From: Pyropia yezoensis
Lineage: Eukaryota > Rhodophyta > Bangiophyceae > Bangiales > Bangiaceae
Assembly (NCBI GenBank): GCA_009829735.1
Contig: CM020619.1
Span: 6,748,375-6,812,374 of the forward strand
DNA length: 64,000 nt
Direction: 5' to 3'
Shown: piece after piece, positions 52,980-62,722 of the stretch
Layout: each line of letters opens with the position of its first letter
Position numbering within the stretch: position 1 is the first letter of the stretch
Notes under the pieces: model-generated
What the model saw: the letters and a program-made list of their open reading frames with translations, nothing else
Told to the model about the DNA's origin: nothing
The model's database searches: none
Made by a program: the position numbers and the translations under genes

Positions 52980-54923
52980 CTAGGCACGCATGCTAGACTC
53001 TCCCACTCCACGGCCCTCGCCCTCACGTGGAGGCGAGCGGCGAGACCCACGCCGATAACGGTCTCCACTCGTTGGAAGGGGCGGCGGCTCCAAGTCGGAA
53101 CCGTCGCGCCCCTCACGGTCGCGCAAGTGGCGCCGACCGTGGCTACTCTTCTGCCTGGTCTTGCGCGCAAGTTTGCGACGCAGACGCTGGACAGACTCCG
53201 TCTCCGATGGGGTAGAGGACTCCGAGACGGAGTAAGACAACTCGTCTTCCGACACGGAGGGAGAGCGCCGCGAGTGACGGCGACGACGGCGAGGAGGCGA
53301 GTATGCCCGGCTCGCACGACGCTTGCCACGCCCAAGTGGGGTTGGCTGGGGCATAATAGCCCCAATGCGAGCCAACTCGGCCGTCATAAACTCCGCCACC
53401 GACTCGCAACTCGCGGTCGCCACTGCAGTACGAACGCGCTCCTCAAGTTGAGGAGTCTCGGAACTTTGGAGGGTTGCGGTCGACGCGGCCAACCAGGAAA
53501 TGGTGCGCACCAACGTGGTGATCATCATCTCTGAGGTTAGAGGCGTGGGCGGTAACACCAACTTGGGGTATACCGTCAGGAGGGTGGCCCCCAAGTTGGG
53601 AGACACCGGTGTGGATGACTCCACGGCCACGCTGATCGGGATGTTCCCGTGAGGCTGGAAAGGAACAGGAGGAAGCGGAGGGGCACGCCGAGGTGGCGGT
53701 ACCCGGGTGTAACTGCGACCCCGACTTGGGGCTCCCGCAGTAGGTTGAGTCATATGGTCATCATATGAGGGCACAGCCATAACTATGGGCTTGTCCGGGG
53801 GTGGCGCAGTGTGACGATCCACCCCCGGGGCATACGGGTAGTCCCCGATGCCCAACCCCTCTCGTAGGACCACACGGCCGTCGTGAAGTTCACGAGCGAC
53901 CCACACGAACTGGCGAAGTGCGCCATCGTCCTTGGGCCCCCGAGTGGGGCGGCGCAACTTGTGCTCAATGCTCTCCCACTCGATAAACTTGTGGAGGCGG
54001 AGCATCTCCTCAAGTAGAGTGAGTTGTCCTGACGAGCACCCCTCAGCAACTAGCTGAGGGGTGAGCTGTTCCAAACCCTGGATGAGCCGGAGGGGGAGAT
54101 GCCAGAGCATCCCCCGCCGCTGAACACATGACACCCAGGTCGACATGACCTCGAGGAGCCACTGGGTGGCCAACATGGCCCACACCAGATGATCAGGGCC
54201 AGCCGTCAACATGACGGAGCCGAAGTGGTCAAGCAACCGTGGCAACAATGCCGGGAACCCGTAGGGGACCTCAACTTGAGGCCACCACTCGGGCTTCTTC
54301 GGGTAGTATTGCTCCTTACTGGCAGCAGACTGCTGAGGAAACTCAAGTTGAGCCGAGGTCACCAAGTAGGGACCTCGCCGGAAGTCCTTCTCCATCCGCA
54401 CATCAAAGTGATGAGTGTGCGGATCGGCCTCGTGAAGGTACGGGGGGCGAGTTGCCACCGCGTCCCAAGTGAAGATCGGCAAGTCGCCGGGACCCGGGAT
54501 AGTTCCCCCGCGGTCCACCATGGCCTTGGCCCGCTGCACGTCCTCGACCTCCTCGTCGTCCAGGAAGGCAAACTGGTCCGTCCTGAAGCCGGCAGGGAAC
54601 CCGACCCTACGGGGATACTTCTCCCGTAGGCGGTCCCATACCCGACCCATCGCTGCGCCGAGTCGGCCACAGCGAAGAACAGTCAACCCCTCCTCATACA
54701 GAGGCCAAGCGGGGTAAAACCACCGCCCCAAGGCCTCACGCGGGACAACTTGTCCCGCCTCCGGGGGAGATCCTGCCGTCAACCCAAAGCCGGGTGACGC
54801 GGGAGTCCCACCCCCCGGAGCGATCGCGGAGCCCCCGCCGGAAGTCCCGGCAGGCGCTGCACCGTAGGAGGTGTCCTCCATACGCTCATCGAGAGAGTCC
54901 GTCTCCACTCCCGGAGTCGCCAT
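52980..54923 (-). CDS. antisense ORF inside the chromovirus, unknown function
   Basis: From ATG 54923 (MATPGVETDSLDERMEDTSY) the minus strand is open for 647 residues; an in-frame extension reaches 55094. The middle is protein-like, not low-complexity: YPAWPLYEEGLTVLRCGRLG, FRTDQFAFLDDEEVEDVQRA, LWHLPLRLIQGLEQLTPQLV and LLEEMLRLHKFIEWESIEHK. The C-terminal 130 residues are Arg/Ser-rich (RRRRRHSRRSPSVSEDE, RRKLARKTRQK), like RNA-binding or Gag-type tails, but with no zinc knuckle. It lies 110 bp beyond the pol stop and before the 3' LTR, in the opposite sense. Antisense ORFs in this position are known in some plant LTR elements; whether this one is related is unknown. It could also be a gene from another nested element. 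Confidence 0.6.
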   Translation of the reverse strand: MATPGVETDSLDERMEDTSYGAAPAGTSGGGSAIAPGGGTPASPGFGLTAGSPPEAGQVVPREALGRWFYPAWPLYEEGLTVLRCGRLGAAMGRVWDRLREKYPRRVGFPAGFRTDQFAFLDDEEVEDVQRAKAMVDRGGTIPGPGDLPIFTWDAVATRPPYLHEADPHTHHFDVRMEKDFRRGPYLVTSAQLEFPQQSAASKEQYYPKKPEWWPQVEVPYGFPALLPRLLDHFGSVMLTAGPDHLVWAMLATQWLLEVMSTWVSCVQRRGMLWHLPLRLIQGLEQLTPQLVAEGCSSGQLTLLEEMLRLHKFIEWESIEHKLRRPTRGPKDDGALRQFVWVARELHDGRVVLREGLGIGDYPYAPGVDRHTAPPPDKPIVMAVPSYDDHMTQPTAGAPSRGRSYTRVPPPRRAPPLPPVPFQPHGNIPISVAVESSTPVSPNLGATLLTVYPKLVLPPTPLTSEMMITTLVRTISWLAASTATLQSSETPQLEERVRTAVATASCESVAEFMTAELARIGAIMPQPTPLGRGKRRASRAYSPPRRRRRHSRRSPSVSEDELSYSVSESSTPSETESVQRLRRKLARKTRQKSSHGRRHLRDREGRDGSDLEPPPLPTSGDRYRRGSRRSPPREGEGRGVGESSMRA

Positions 54924-55249
54924 GGCTCTCCCCAAGTTGGGGAGAGACGTCCTGGCTATCGCGGCACGAGACCCGCCTCGAGTTGAGGGGGACTCGGATC
55001 GTGGGTAAACGGGTGGCCTCCCCAGCGTGGGGTGGCCCCGTGTAAGGTAAAGGAGAAGTGGTGGTGGTGGTGAGGTGTGAACCGGGGAGAGCAAGCTGCC
55101 AAGTGGGCAAGCTTGAGGAGAGGGGCGGCCAACGTGACCGCCTCCACATCCGCGTTACGTACTCAAGGGGGGACAGCAAGTCGCGTCCCCCCCCAACGCC
55201 GAGACGTGCGTTTACGCACCCCCTCACAGGGCCGACCGGGTCGGTCGGA

Positions 55250-55263
55250 ACTGAGGAGAGGGG
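55250..55263 (+). promoter_or_regulatory. polypurine tract of the chromovirus
   Basis: GAGGAGAGGGGAG immediately precedes TGTGGCAG, the position and composition expected of the plus-strand DNA primer site at a 3' LTR. Confidence 0.55.
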
Positions 55264-55424
55264 AGTGTGGCAGTATTGACCCCCAGGTAGGGGGCAACAC
55301 GTGCCATGCAAGGGGCGGCAGGCCACTAGCCTGGTCCGTTCCTCCCCCTGCATTTGGGTCCATATTCCCTAAGTTCGGGATAGTTAGCTTAGTAGTAAAT
55401 CCAACTTGGATTTGAGGGTTTTCT
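55264..55424 (+). repeat. probable 3' LTR
   Basis: It begins TGTGGCAGTATTGACC after the polypurine tract, and a candidate CA end lies at 55424 (TTTTCTGCA). About 160 bp. The matching 5' LTR would be in or beyond the gap, so the limits are provisional. Confidence 0.4.
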
Positions 55425-58269
55425 GCATTTATCGTCTTGAATTTTCGTGTGGCCCGGTGGGCAGGTGCTGGGGTGGGAGATTCTGAGTGGCGAGATTCTG
55501 AGTGGACCCTGGGGGGATAAGGGGAGGGACAGCGGGGCTTGGCCCTGCGTCCCCGTCCCGACCAAGAAACTGTTGGACCACACACCATCTTCTTGTTTGT
55601 CCGTGGGGGGATTGCCCCACAACAGGGATAGAGTGTGTGCGACTTGCACTTCTTCCGGTTCCCCCGACACGGGAGGCAGCCCTCGCACACCGCCCCAACT
55701 TGGGTACTGTGTGTGCGAGTGGTTTTTGCCACACATCGGTTGCATATGGCGGTAGAGCTGGGCGGGCCACCCCGCGTGGCTGTGGCGCCTGCCGCCGCCA
55801 CTGGCCCGTCGTCGGCGGGGGCCAAGGCGGCACGACAGCCGGCCAGTTCTTTTCTGGCGGTGGCGCCGCTGGGCAGGTGGCCATGGCGGCCACGCCAGAG
55901 GAGGCAGGCAGCGGCGGCAGCGGAGCCGGTGGGGGTGGGGTCCCCTCTGCCGGCGGCCGCACGGGGGGTCGCGGCGGGGGTGGTGGCATCGCCACAGACG
56001 TCCCCCGCGTGTACTGGCGGTGGATGTATCTGTCGCCGCCATTGTCGCTGGTTGGCGAGGGGGGTGGGGGTGGGAGGTGGTGGCCAGGGTGGGGGGGGGG
56101 GGGGCGCCGCGTCGAGCACCTGCCGCCGCCGCTGCCGCCGCTGCCGCCGCTGCCGCTGCCGCGCCGTGGTCCGCAAGGGCCCTCGCGTGGACGTGTGTGG
56201 TGGTGGTGGCGTTGACGCCGCTGCTTTCTTTTTGCTTGGTGTGAGACCCAAGGGGGGGGGGGGGGCGGGCTGGGCGACCTGCGGTTTTTGGATGCGACTG
56301 TGGCCTCGGGGTCGAGCGGTCGACGGGTGGCGGGGGAAGAACCGGGTGGGGGGCGTGTACCGCAGCGGGCGGCCTCCGCGCAGGAGAGGGGGCGTTGACG
56401 GGGGCAACTCTGGTGTGGCTACCATTGGGTGATGATGATCACGCGGCGTGGGGGGGGGGGTGGCGCCAGTGCAGTCTTTCTTTTCACTTTTGGGGGGCTG
56501 ACCCCGTATCCCATGGCCGCCACCGTGTTGAGGTGGTACCCGCCGCGCCCCATCCATGAAGGAGGGGGGTAAGAAAACCGGTCCACACCCCGACTGCTCA
56601 CGCCCCCCCCCCAACGTTGGACGACGACGACCGCAGCCACCGCGGCCGCGCCATCCGCGTCACGGCGAGGTGGCAGGGGGGCGGCGGGTGCGCTCGGGCG
56701 GGTCCCGGTGCGTACCGTGCCGTTGCCTACCATCTCCTCCCCTCGTCCCCACCCTTCACCTGTGCCCTTCTCTCCTCTCCTGTTTCCATAGCAAAGATAG
56801 GGGGAACGGCAAGCAGTCAGCAGTCGTGGTGGCGGCGGCGGTGGCGGAGGCGGCGGCGGCGTCGTGGCGCTCGTGGTGTCGCCGATGCTACGAGAAGACG
56901 GGGTGGATTGCGGCTTTTGCGGCAGCGCGAGGGCGACGGCGGCGGTAGCCGCCACCCAAAGCGCATCGCTGTTGGCGTCTGGCGGTGACCAGAGCGGTCG
57001 AGCAGGCGGCGGCGGCAGGGCCGACGCTGGCGGTTGGCAGTGGGGTAGGCCGCGTCAACGGCGCTCGAGGGCGGCAGATGTGCGGGAGCGGGGGAGCCCT
57101 GGCCGCGCCCTTCTTTGCCACCGCCGTTGGCGTCGCTGCAGGCTCCCAGGTCGGCACGGCGCAGGACCGCTTTGCCATCTGAGCGGCGACGGCGGCGACC
57201 CGATCGCGAGGACAGGCCGGCGACGCCTCTGGCCGCTGCGGACGAACACGCGGCGACGGGTAGGTAGGTGTCGGCCGTTGGCGGGGTGGGCGGTGCTCGC
57301 GGGGACGGCGGGCTAGTGCTGCTGGGCGCGGGTCCGACGTCGGGCCGCCCCGTCTTCCCCACGACGGCCATTGCGACCGCCATACCTGATGGCACTACGG
57401 TTGGCCATCGCGGCGGGGTGAAAGCGGCGGCGACGGCGTCCGCCGACGCGGGCGTGTCGACAGCGGTCGGCGACGGCACGCTGCGCCGGCGAAGAACCGC
57501 TTGACGGCGGGCGGTCCATTACAAGCGGATGGCGCGGTGCCCGGCGTTGTCGGCGGTGGGGGAGGAGTGCGGGTAGGCTGGGGGGACGCCCATCGCATGG
57601 GGCAATTGTCCTCCCATAGAAGCGGCAGCGCCCTACCGGTGGCTCGCACGCTGTCACGCTGGCGCGATCGCCAGGGTTGTTGCCGCTACCGTCCCCGTCC
57701 AGCTGGCATCTTCTCGAAACGGGGCGCACCGAGCTGCAGAGCGACGGTTGCGAGACTGATACCCGGAGTTGGGACTGGGAAGGCAAATAGAGCGCCACGG
57801 GCATTGGGGGGTGTGGTGCGCGGGGGTCGGTCACAGTCAGCGTGGCGGGAACGTCGGCTGCCTCTCGACCAGCGGCGGTGCGCGCGACGGCCGTGGTCGT
57901 TGCGGGCTCGTTGGCCTTTAGCGGTGCCAGTGTCGCAAGCGTTACACCCTCTCAAGACCAGCGCCACCACGCCGTCCATGTCCATCATGATGACGGTGGG
58001 CTCGTCTTGGCCAAGCGGCCGCGCGTCGAGCCGGCGCCAGCCAGATGACGAGTGAAAATGTGGACAACGGATGAAAAAGGATGGATCGGAAAAACCTGCG
58101 GAAAAAAGAAAAAAGCAGACGCGACCGACGCACAGTGAGTCGGCGACATCATCAAAGAGCGAGAGTGTCATGTGTCCTATACGGCCACAGCAACCTCCCA
58201 CGCCTCACGCTCTCAGCGGGGCGCCCCGCCGTCGCGCCCTGGCTTCGGCAGAAGGCGAGCGGGTACGGC
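55425..58269. other. GC-rich region without a firm gene
   Basis: GCC/GGC-rich sequence with shadow frames on both strands. A minus-strand frame around 55,750-55,600 contains a Cys cluster (CNRC, then CEGCLPC and CC) that could belong to a zinc-binding protein; see findings. 56,820-57,480 repeats GGCGGCGACGG-type words. 58,060-58,115 is AT-rich. Confidence 0.35.
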
Positions 58270-58998
58270 TCAGCCGTTAAGGTCCCTCCCAGGGCGGGTC
58301 CACGACGGGAGTTCGGGCCACTGCTCCTCTGCTTTCGCCGAAGGATAGCCATACACCAGAACAACGTGGTCGTTGTTGAGTAGATCCCGGGCAGTATGGA
58401 AACGCTCGGTGTGTTCGTACCGAAGTTGTTGGCTTTCGTCCACGATGATGACGCGGTCCTTGGTCAACCACGCCTCCGAAAAGCACGGAAGCAAGGCGTA
58501 CGAGGTGACAATCACCCAACTCGACGACAAGCACTCCGCATTCTTGACATCCGCTTCACTGCTGACAGGAAAGACACTCGTGGTGGGACCCAGCCACCGG
58601 TGCGCCTCTTCAGACCACGTGGAACGCAACTGCGCAGGACTAATAACCAGCAGCGGCCACTTCGACTCGTACTGCAGAGCCGCCGACAACGCCAAAAGAA
58701 TTTTCTGGCCCTGCTCCATATCGCCCGCGAGTAGCACCTTCCCGCCGTGAGACGCAGAAAAGCGCAGACCGGCCAGCAAGTCTTGATCCAAGGCATTCAG
58801 CATCTCAGGACGGAGAGCACCCGCAATACGCCCCACGCTATCAGGCGGCGTGATGGACATGTGGCGTGCCTTTCGTTCTGCCACGGAAGGAAGATGGTCT
58901 TCCCATGCAAACATACGGCACTGTTGCTTCTGGTCGTCTGTGGCACAGCAGAAGAAGAATCTGCCCTCGTTGGCCGTGCCCTTCCCAGCAACCCCCAC
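58270..58998 (-). pseudogene. truncated SMARCAL1/ZRANB3-like SNF2 helicase fragment with GRF-type zinc finger end
   Basis: 242 codons are open, but the first few lie in the direct repeat of the neighbouring retroelement and start at GTG, so the true 5' part is missing. The first 30 residues (NEGRFFFCCATDDQKQQCRM then FAWED) fit the second half of a GRF zinc finger. The SNF2 lobe follows: LLAGLRFSASHGGKVLLAGD, WPLLVISPAQLRSTWSEEAH and DRVIIVDESQQLRY. Key ATPase positions are changed: the usual DEMGLGKT Walker A reads GDMEQGQK, DESH reads DESQ, and the TGTP-like motif reads YGYP. The second helicase lobe is absent. Family members remodel stalled replication forks. This copy cannot be an active ATPase as written and is probably a decayed duplicate cut by the insertion at 58990. 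Confidence 0.6.
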
Positions 58999-59281
58999 GT
59001 ATCATGTCCCTGATTTGTCGGTTATAGGCTCCCCTTCTGGGCGTCGCCGGAATTGTTAGTTAGATTGAATGGACGGAGGCGCGGGCGACGGGTGATCCGT
59101 TTCGATCACCCCGTGCCGCTGCGGGGGGGAGGTGCCTCGGCGCCGGATACGCCGAGCACCGGCGGCCACACGCCGCCGCCGCCGTGGCAGCCACACCACG
59201 GCGGTGCCCTGCACCTCCCCCCGCCCCAGCGCCCCATAAGAGGCGACGCCGCCGCGTCCCTTCGCCTGGCCACTGGGTGCA
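58990..59281 (+). repeat. direct repeat, left copy
   Basis: At least 292 bp beginning AACCCCCACGTATCATGTCC and containing CGTCGCCGGAATTGTTAG. It matches 63709-64000 with a single difference noticed (TTTCG versus TCTCG). The true end may lie further right, before the Gag-like start at 59356. Confidence 0.9.
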
Positions 59282-59355
59282 GCACGTCCGCTGTTTTTCC
59301 GTCTACGGGAAAACAGCGTCTACCGGTCTCGGTGGGCACGACGCGGCCCCGATCT

Positions 59356-59694
59356 ATGGCGTCTATCGTGGCGCTGGCACCCCTGCGGGGGAACGGTCTT
59401 TGTGACGCACTGTCCAGCCGTCCCGGCCCCCATCTGGGGGCGACGGGTAACTCGGGGTCAACGTACCCCCTCCTTTGGCTACTCACTCTCCTTTGGGCAC
59501 TCCACTCCACCCCCCCCCTCCCGGTGATATCGTGCGCCGCGGGGGGGCGCCCGCGACGTGGTGGTCGCGGAGGTGCTGCGGCGGGCGGCGGAGGTGGAAG
59601 CGGATCCGGCGGCGGTGCTGACGCTGGCGCGGACGGCGGTGGGTCAGGGTCTGGCTCCGACAAGAGCGGCGCATCTGGCGCGGGTTCTGGCGGA

Positions 59695-59726
<32 letters not shown>

Positions 59727-60495
59727 GGGTGGCGGCGGCCCCCCAGGTGGAGGCAACGGTGGCCCTGGAGGTGGCGGCGGGGGGGGCGACGACGGCCCGC
59801 CTTCCGAGCCAGACGACGGCGACGACGAGGACTACTCGGAGGACGAGGGCCCTTTCGACGGTGACGACTGGGAAAGAGACGAGTCCAAGGTGAAGCCGTC
59901 GTACGTCAGCCCCTTCGACCCCAAGCAGGTGGCCAAGATCCGGGCGGCACCTCCAATCATCCGCGGATTTGTTCTGCCACCGGAAGGTAGCCCCCGCTTG
60001 GCCTTTCCTGCGCCATTTGACGTCACTGGCGATACGCGTTACGCACGTGTTCAGTCCCGCGTCGGCGGCAAGGCCGCGCACGACCTGGAATTTGTGTACA
60101 ACATCTGTGCCTGGTTACAATTCCTGCACAACCGCGTGCTGACGCGAGAGCAAGCGGTGGTGGAGCGGGGGAGAGCCGTCTCGTCCTTTGACAAGGATAC
60201 CCGTGTGGCGCTGCACCAGCTGTTTGTCCTCGCCAGCGCCCGCTACAAGGTCCTCGAGCTAGCTACCACCGATGGACACGCTGCGGACACTCTTCGGTCG
60301 CTGGTCTTCCAGGACACCGACGCAGCCGTCTACTGTCCCGCGTACGACATCCTCCAGGCTGCCCAGAACGAGAGCTTTCTCAGGCTCGCTGCCCGCCGCC
60401 ATGGCGAGCGCCACGCCAACGGCATCCGCGGCGATGCCGCAACGCCCAAGCCTGCCAAGCCCGGCCGAGGGGGGCGCCCCAATGGGGGCGCCTAA
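59356..60495 (+). CDS. Gag-like ORF1 of the DIRS-like element
   Basis: 379 residues from ATG 59356 (MASIVALAPLRGNGLCDALS). The same frame is open from 59053, inside the repeat. After a short hydrophobic stretch comes a Gly/Ser-rich block with a long Gly run (about residues 65-135). An acidic patch (PDDGDDEDYSEDEGPFDGDD) follows. Then comes a helical globular part with VSPFDPKQVAKIRAAPP, HDLEFVYNICAWLQFLHNRV and LHQLFVLASARYKVLELATT, and a basic tail. Position before RT and the helical C-terminal part agree with DIRS ORF1 capsid-like proteins. No zinc knuckle is seen. Its end overlaps the start of ORF2. Confidence 0.6.
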
Positions 60496-62722
60496 GGCCA
60501 AGCCGGGCCGGGCGCCGCCGACCCCCCGCCCATCTCGGGGGTCGGGCTCGCCCCCTCGCGTGCCGGGGGGCGCAGCCGTCCCAAAGGCACGCAAGCGTCG
60601 GCGCCGCCCCAACCAGCGGCAACGTCGACACGAGAAGGTGGTTGCAGAGGACGACGCGGCGGCGGCGGCCGTCTCCCCGTTCAACTCTCTCCGCCTCTCC
60701 ACACGAGTATGGGCCGCGCTCGGGGCGGGGCCTTGGGTATTGCGCACTATCCTTTACGGCTTGCGCATCCCCTGGGTGTCCACCCCCAAGCCCACACGCT
60801 CCCGCGGCTATCCCATGCCGTACGCAGAGCTGGTCTGGTGCCGGACCGAAGTCGACCGGTGGGTGGGTGCGGGTTACGTCCGACGACTCAGCAAGGCGGT
60901 CGGCGCCGGGTCGTCGTGGGTGTCTCCGACCTTTGTCGTGCACGGCCCCAAGGACAGGATGGTGGTGGACCTAAGACAGATCAATCACTACATTGCGGCA
61001 CGGCCTTTCAAGTACCAGCGGCTCGCCGGCTTTCTTGCTGGAGTACTCCCGGACGAGCACTTAATTTCTTGGGACGTCAAGGATGCATTCTACCACATAC
61101 GTATTTTCCCCGCTCACCGGAGGTACTTTCGATTCGTCGTGGACGGAGTGGTCTACGAGCCACGGGTGCTACCTTTCGGGATGCGTCTATCGCCGTGGGC
61201 ATGGACGAAAATGCTGCGCCCCGTCGTTGCTGCCCTTCGCCTACGCGGCTTCCATATGATGGCGTACGTGGACGATTTCGCGTCCACGGGGCGGGACGAG
61301 CGCCCTTCGTCGGCGGCTTCGGCTACGGCTGGCCGCGTCGAGATCGTGCGGCTGTTTGCGGACTTGGGGCTGCACGTTCACGCCACCAAGGGCGTGGCTG
61401 CGGGCACCACCAGGCTGCCCATTCTCGGCTTCTTGGCCGACACCCGGCGCCGCGTTCTCGTGCTGCCGAAGGAGCGCCTGGACAAAGTCATCCGCGGGGC
61501 CAAAGCCTTGCTGTCTGCGGCAACGAGCACCAGTCGCCGCGTATCCGCGAAGGCTCTGACGCGTTTCACCGGCACGGCGGTGTCCTGCTCTTTGGCCATT
61601 CCCTCCGCGCGCTTCTACCTGCGCCGCCTGTACGACGCGCAGACGCGACGGACCGGCACGACCTTGCTCTCCCACGGGGCGGTGCGCGACCTGCAGTGGT
61701 TCACCCGCTTGCGGCGGGAGCCTGGCGTTGGTCGGGCGCTGTAGCCCACGGAGGTCGGCGTCCTCACCACGGACGCATCGCCTTGGGGGTGGGGCGGTCA
61801 CTGGGGCGACCTGCTACCCGCTGCGGGCTTTTTCAGCCTGCAACACCGCAGCCTGCACATCAACGTGAAGGAATTAGTGGCAGTACGATTTTGCCTGCTG
61901 GCCTTCGGTCCGCAATTGGCTGGCAAGCTCGGCGTATTGAGACTGCGCGTGGACAGCCGAGTCGCCATGCACGTGGTCAATTCCTTCTCCAGCCGCTCCC
62001 CGGTCATCATGCAGGAGCTGCGCAAGCTGCACGACGTGATGCAGCGGCTGGGCATCTCCATCGAGGCTTCCTGGTTGGCATCCGTCGCCAACGTGTGGGC
62101 GGATGCGCTGTCTCGGCGGACGGACAGCGACGACTGGTGACTGCATCCCGGAGTGTACGAGGCATTGGTGCGGCGCTACGGCCAGCACACCGTCGACCGA
62201 TTTGCCTCGCCCCTCAACGCTGTCTGCCCAAGGTTCAACACGCAGCTGCATGCGCCAGGAACGGAGGCGGTGGACGCCTTCGCGGTGTGGTGGGGGGGCG
62301 CAGAGAACAACTGGATCAACGCCCCATTTTCGCAGGCCAGCAGGGTGCTGGACAAGGTCATCGCCGACAAGGCAACGGCCACTGTAATTCTTCCCGTTTG
62401 GACGGCGCAAGAGTGGTGGGAGCCGGCGGTCGCTCGAGCGCAAGAGGCGTGGCTGTTGCCGCAAGTCGCAGGCATTTTTTCCGCGGGCCGCAGCCAGCGA
62501 CCGGCCCCCCACCCCACATGGCGCGTCGCCGTGTTTCGTTTCGAGCAAGGCGGCCGCTCGGAGGAAGAGGTGCAGCGTCAACGCTCGGCGACGGCCCGCG
62601 CTTACGCACGGGAGACGCGGAAGGGACTGCGCCTGGCCGCCGCTGGCGCCGTGACCAGAGCAAGGTCTTGGCGCGTGCCGCGCCCGGCGGCGGCGCTGAT
62701 GGAGCTGCCGCTCGATTCCTAA
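60272..62722 (+). pseudogene. DIRS-type reverse transcriptase-RNase H ORF2 with two in-frame stops
   Basis: One frame runs from ATG 60272 to TAA 62722 and is interrupted by TAG 61742-61744 and TGA 62138-62140. Before the TAG are RT blocks: WVSPTFVVHGPKDRMVVDLR, ISWDVKDAFYHIRIFPAHRR, RVLPFGMRLSPWAWTKMLRP and the catalytic MAYVDDFAS. Between the stops is RNase H: VLTTDASPWGWGG, HINVKELVAVRFCLLAFGP and VWADALSRRTD. After the TGA is the DIRS connecting domain with YGQHTVDRFASPLNAVCPRF and ATVILPVWTAQEWWEP. The family has these in one protein, so the stops inactivate this copy or need readthrough. Everything else is well preserved, which points to recent inactivation. Confidence 0.85.

Larger units (their letters stand above)
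48398..55424 (+). mobile_element. Ty3/gypsy chromovirus-type LTR retrotransposon, 5' end lost in the gap
   Basis: The order on the plus strand is Gag zinc knuckle, aspartic protease, reverse transcriptase, RNase H, integrase, chromodomain, an opposite-strand ORF, a polypurine tract and a probable 3' LTR. PR-RT-RH-INT order and a C-terminal chromodomain define chromoviruses. The word CAAGTTG or its complement recurs in gag, pol and the opposite-strand ORF, which suggests they share one history. Several single-base frame breaks lie in the gag-RT half, so this copy is probably inactive as assembled. The 5' LTR and flanking duplications could not be examined. Confidence 0.85.

Noticed and set aside
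59106..59756. Minus-strand Pro-rich ORF
   Set aside because: Reverse of the Gly-rich block of the Gag-like ORF and of the direct repeat.
60709..62680. Frame-1 N-terminal 650 codons of the long ORF ending at 63,648
   Set aside because: This part is a shadow of the RT-RNase H frame; only the portion from about 62,680 is the recombinase.
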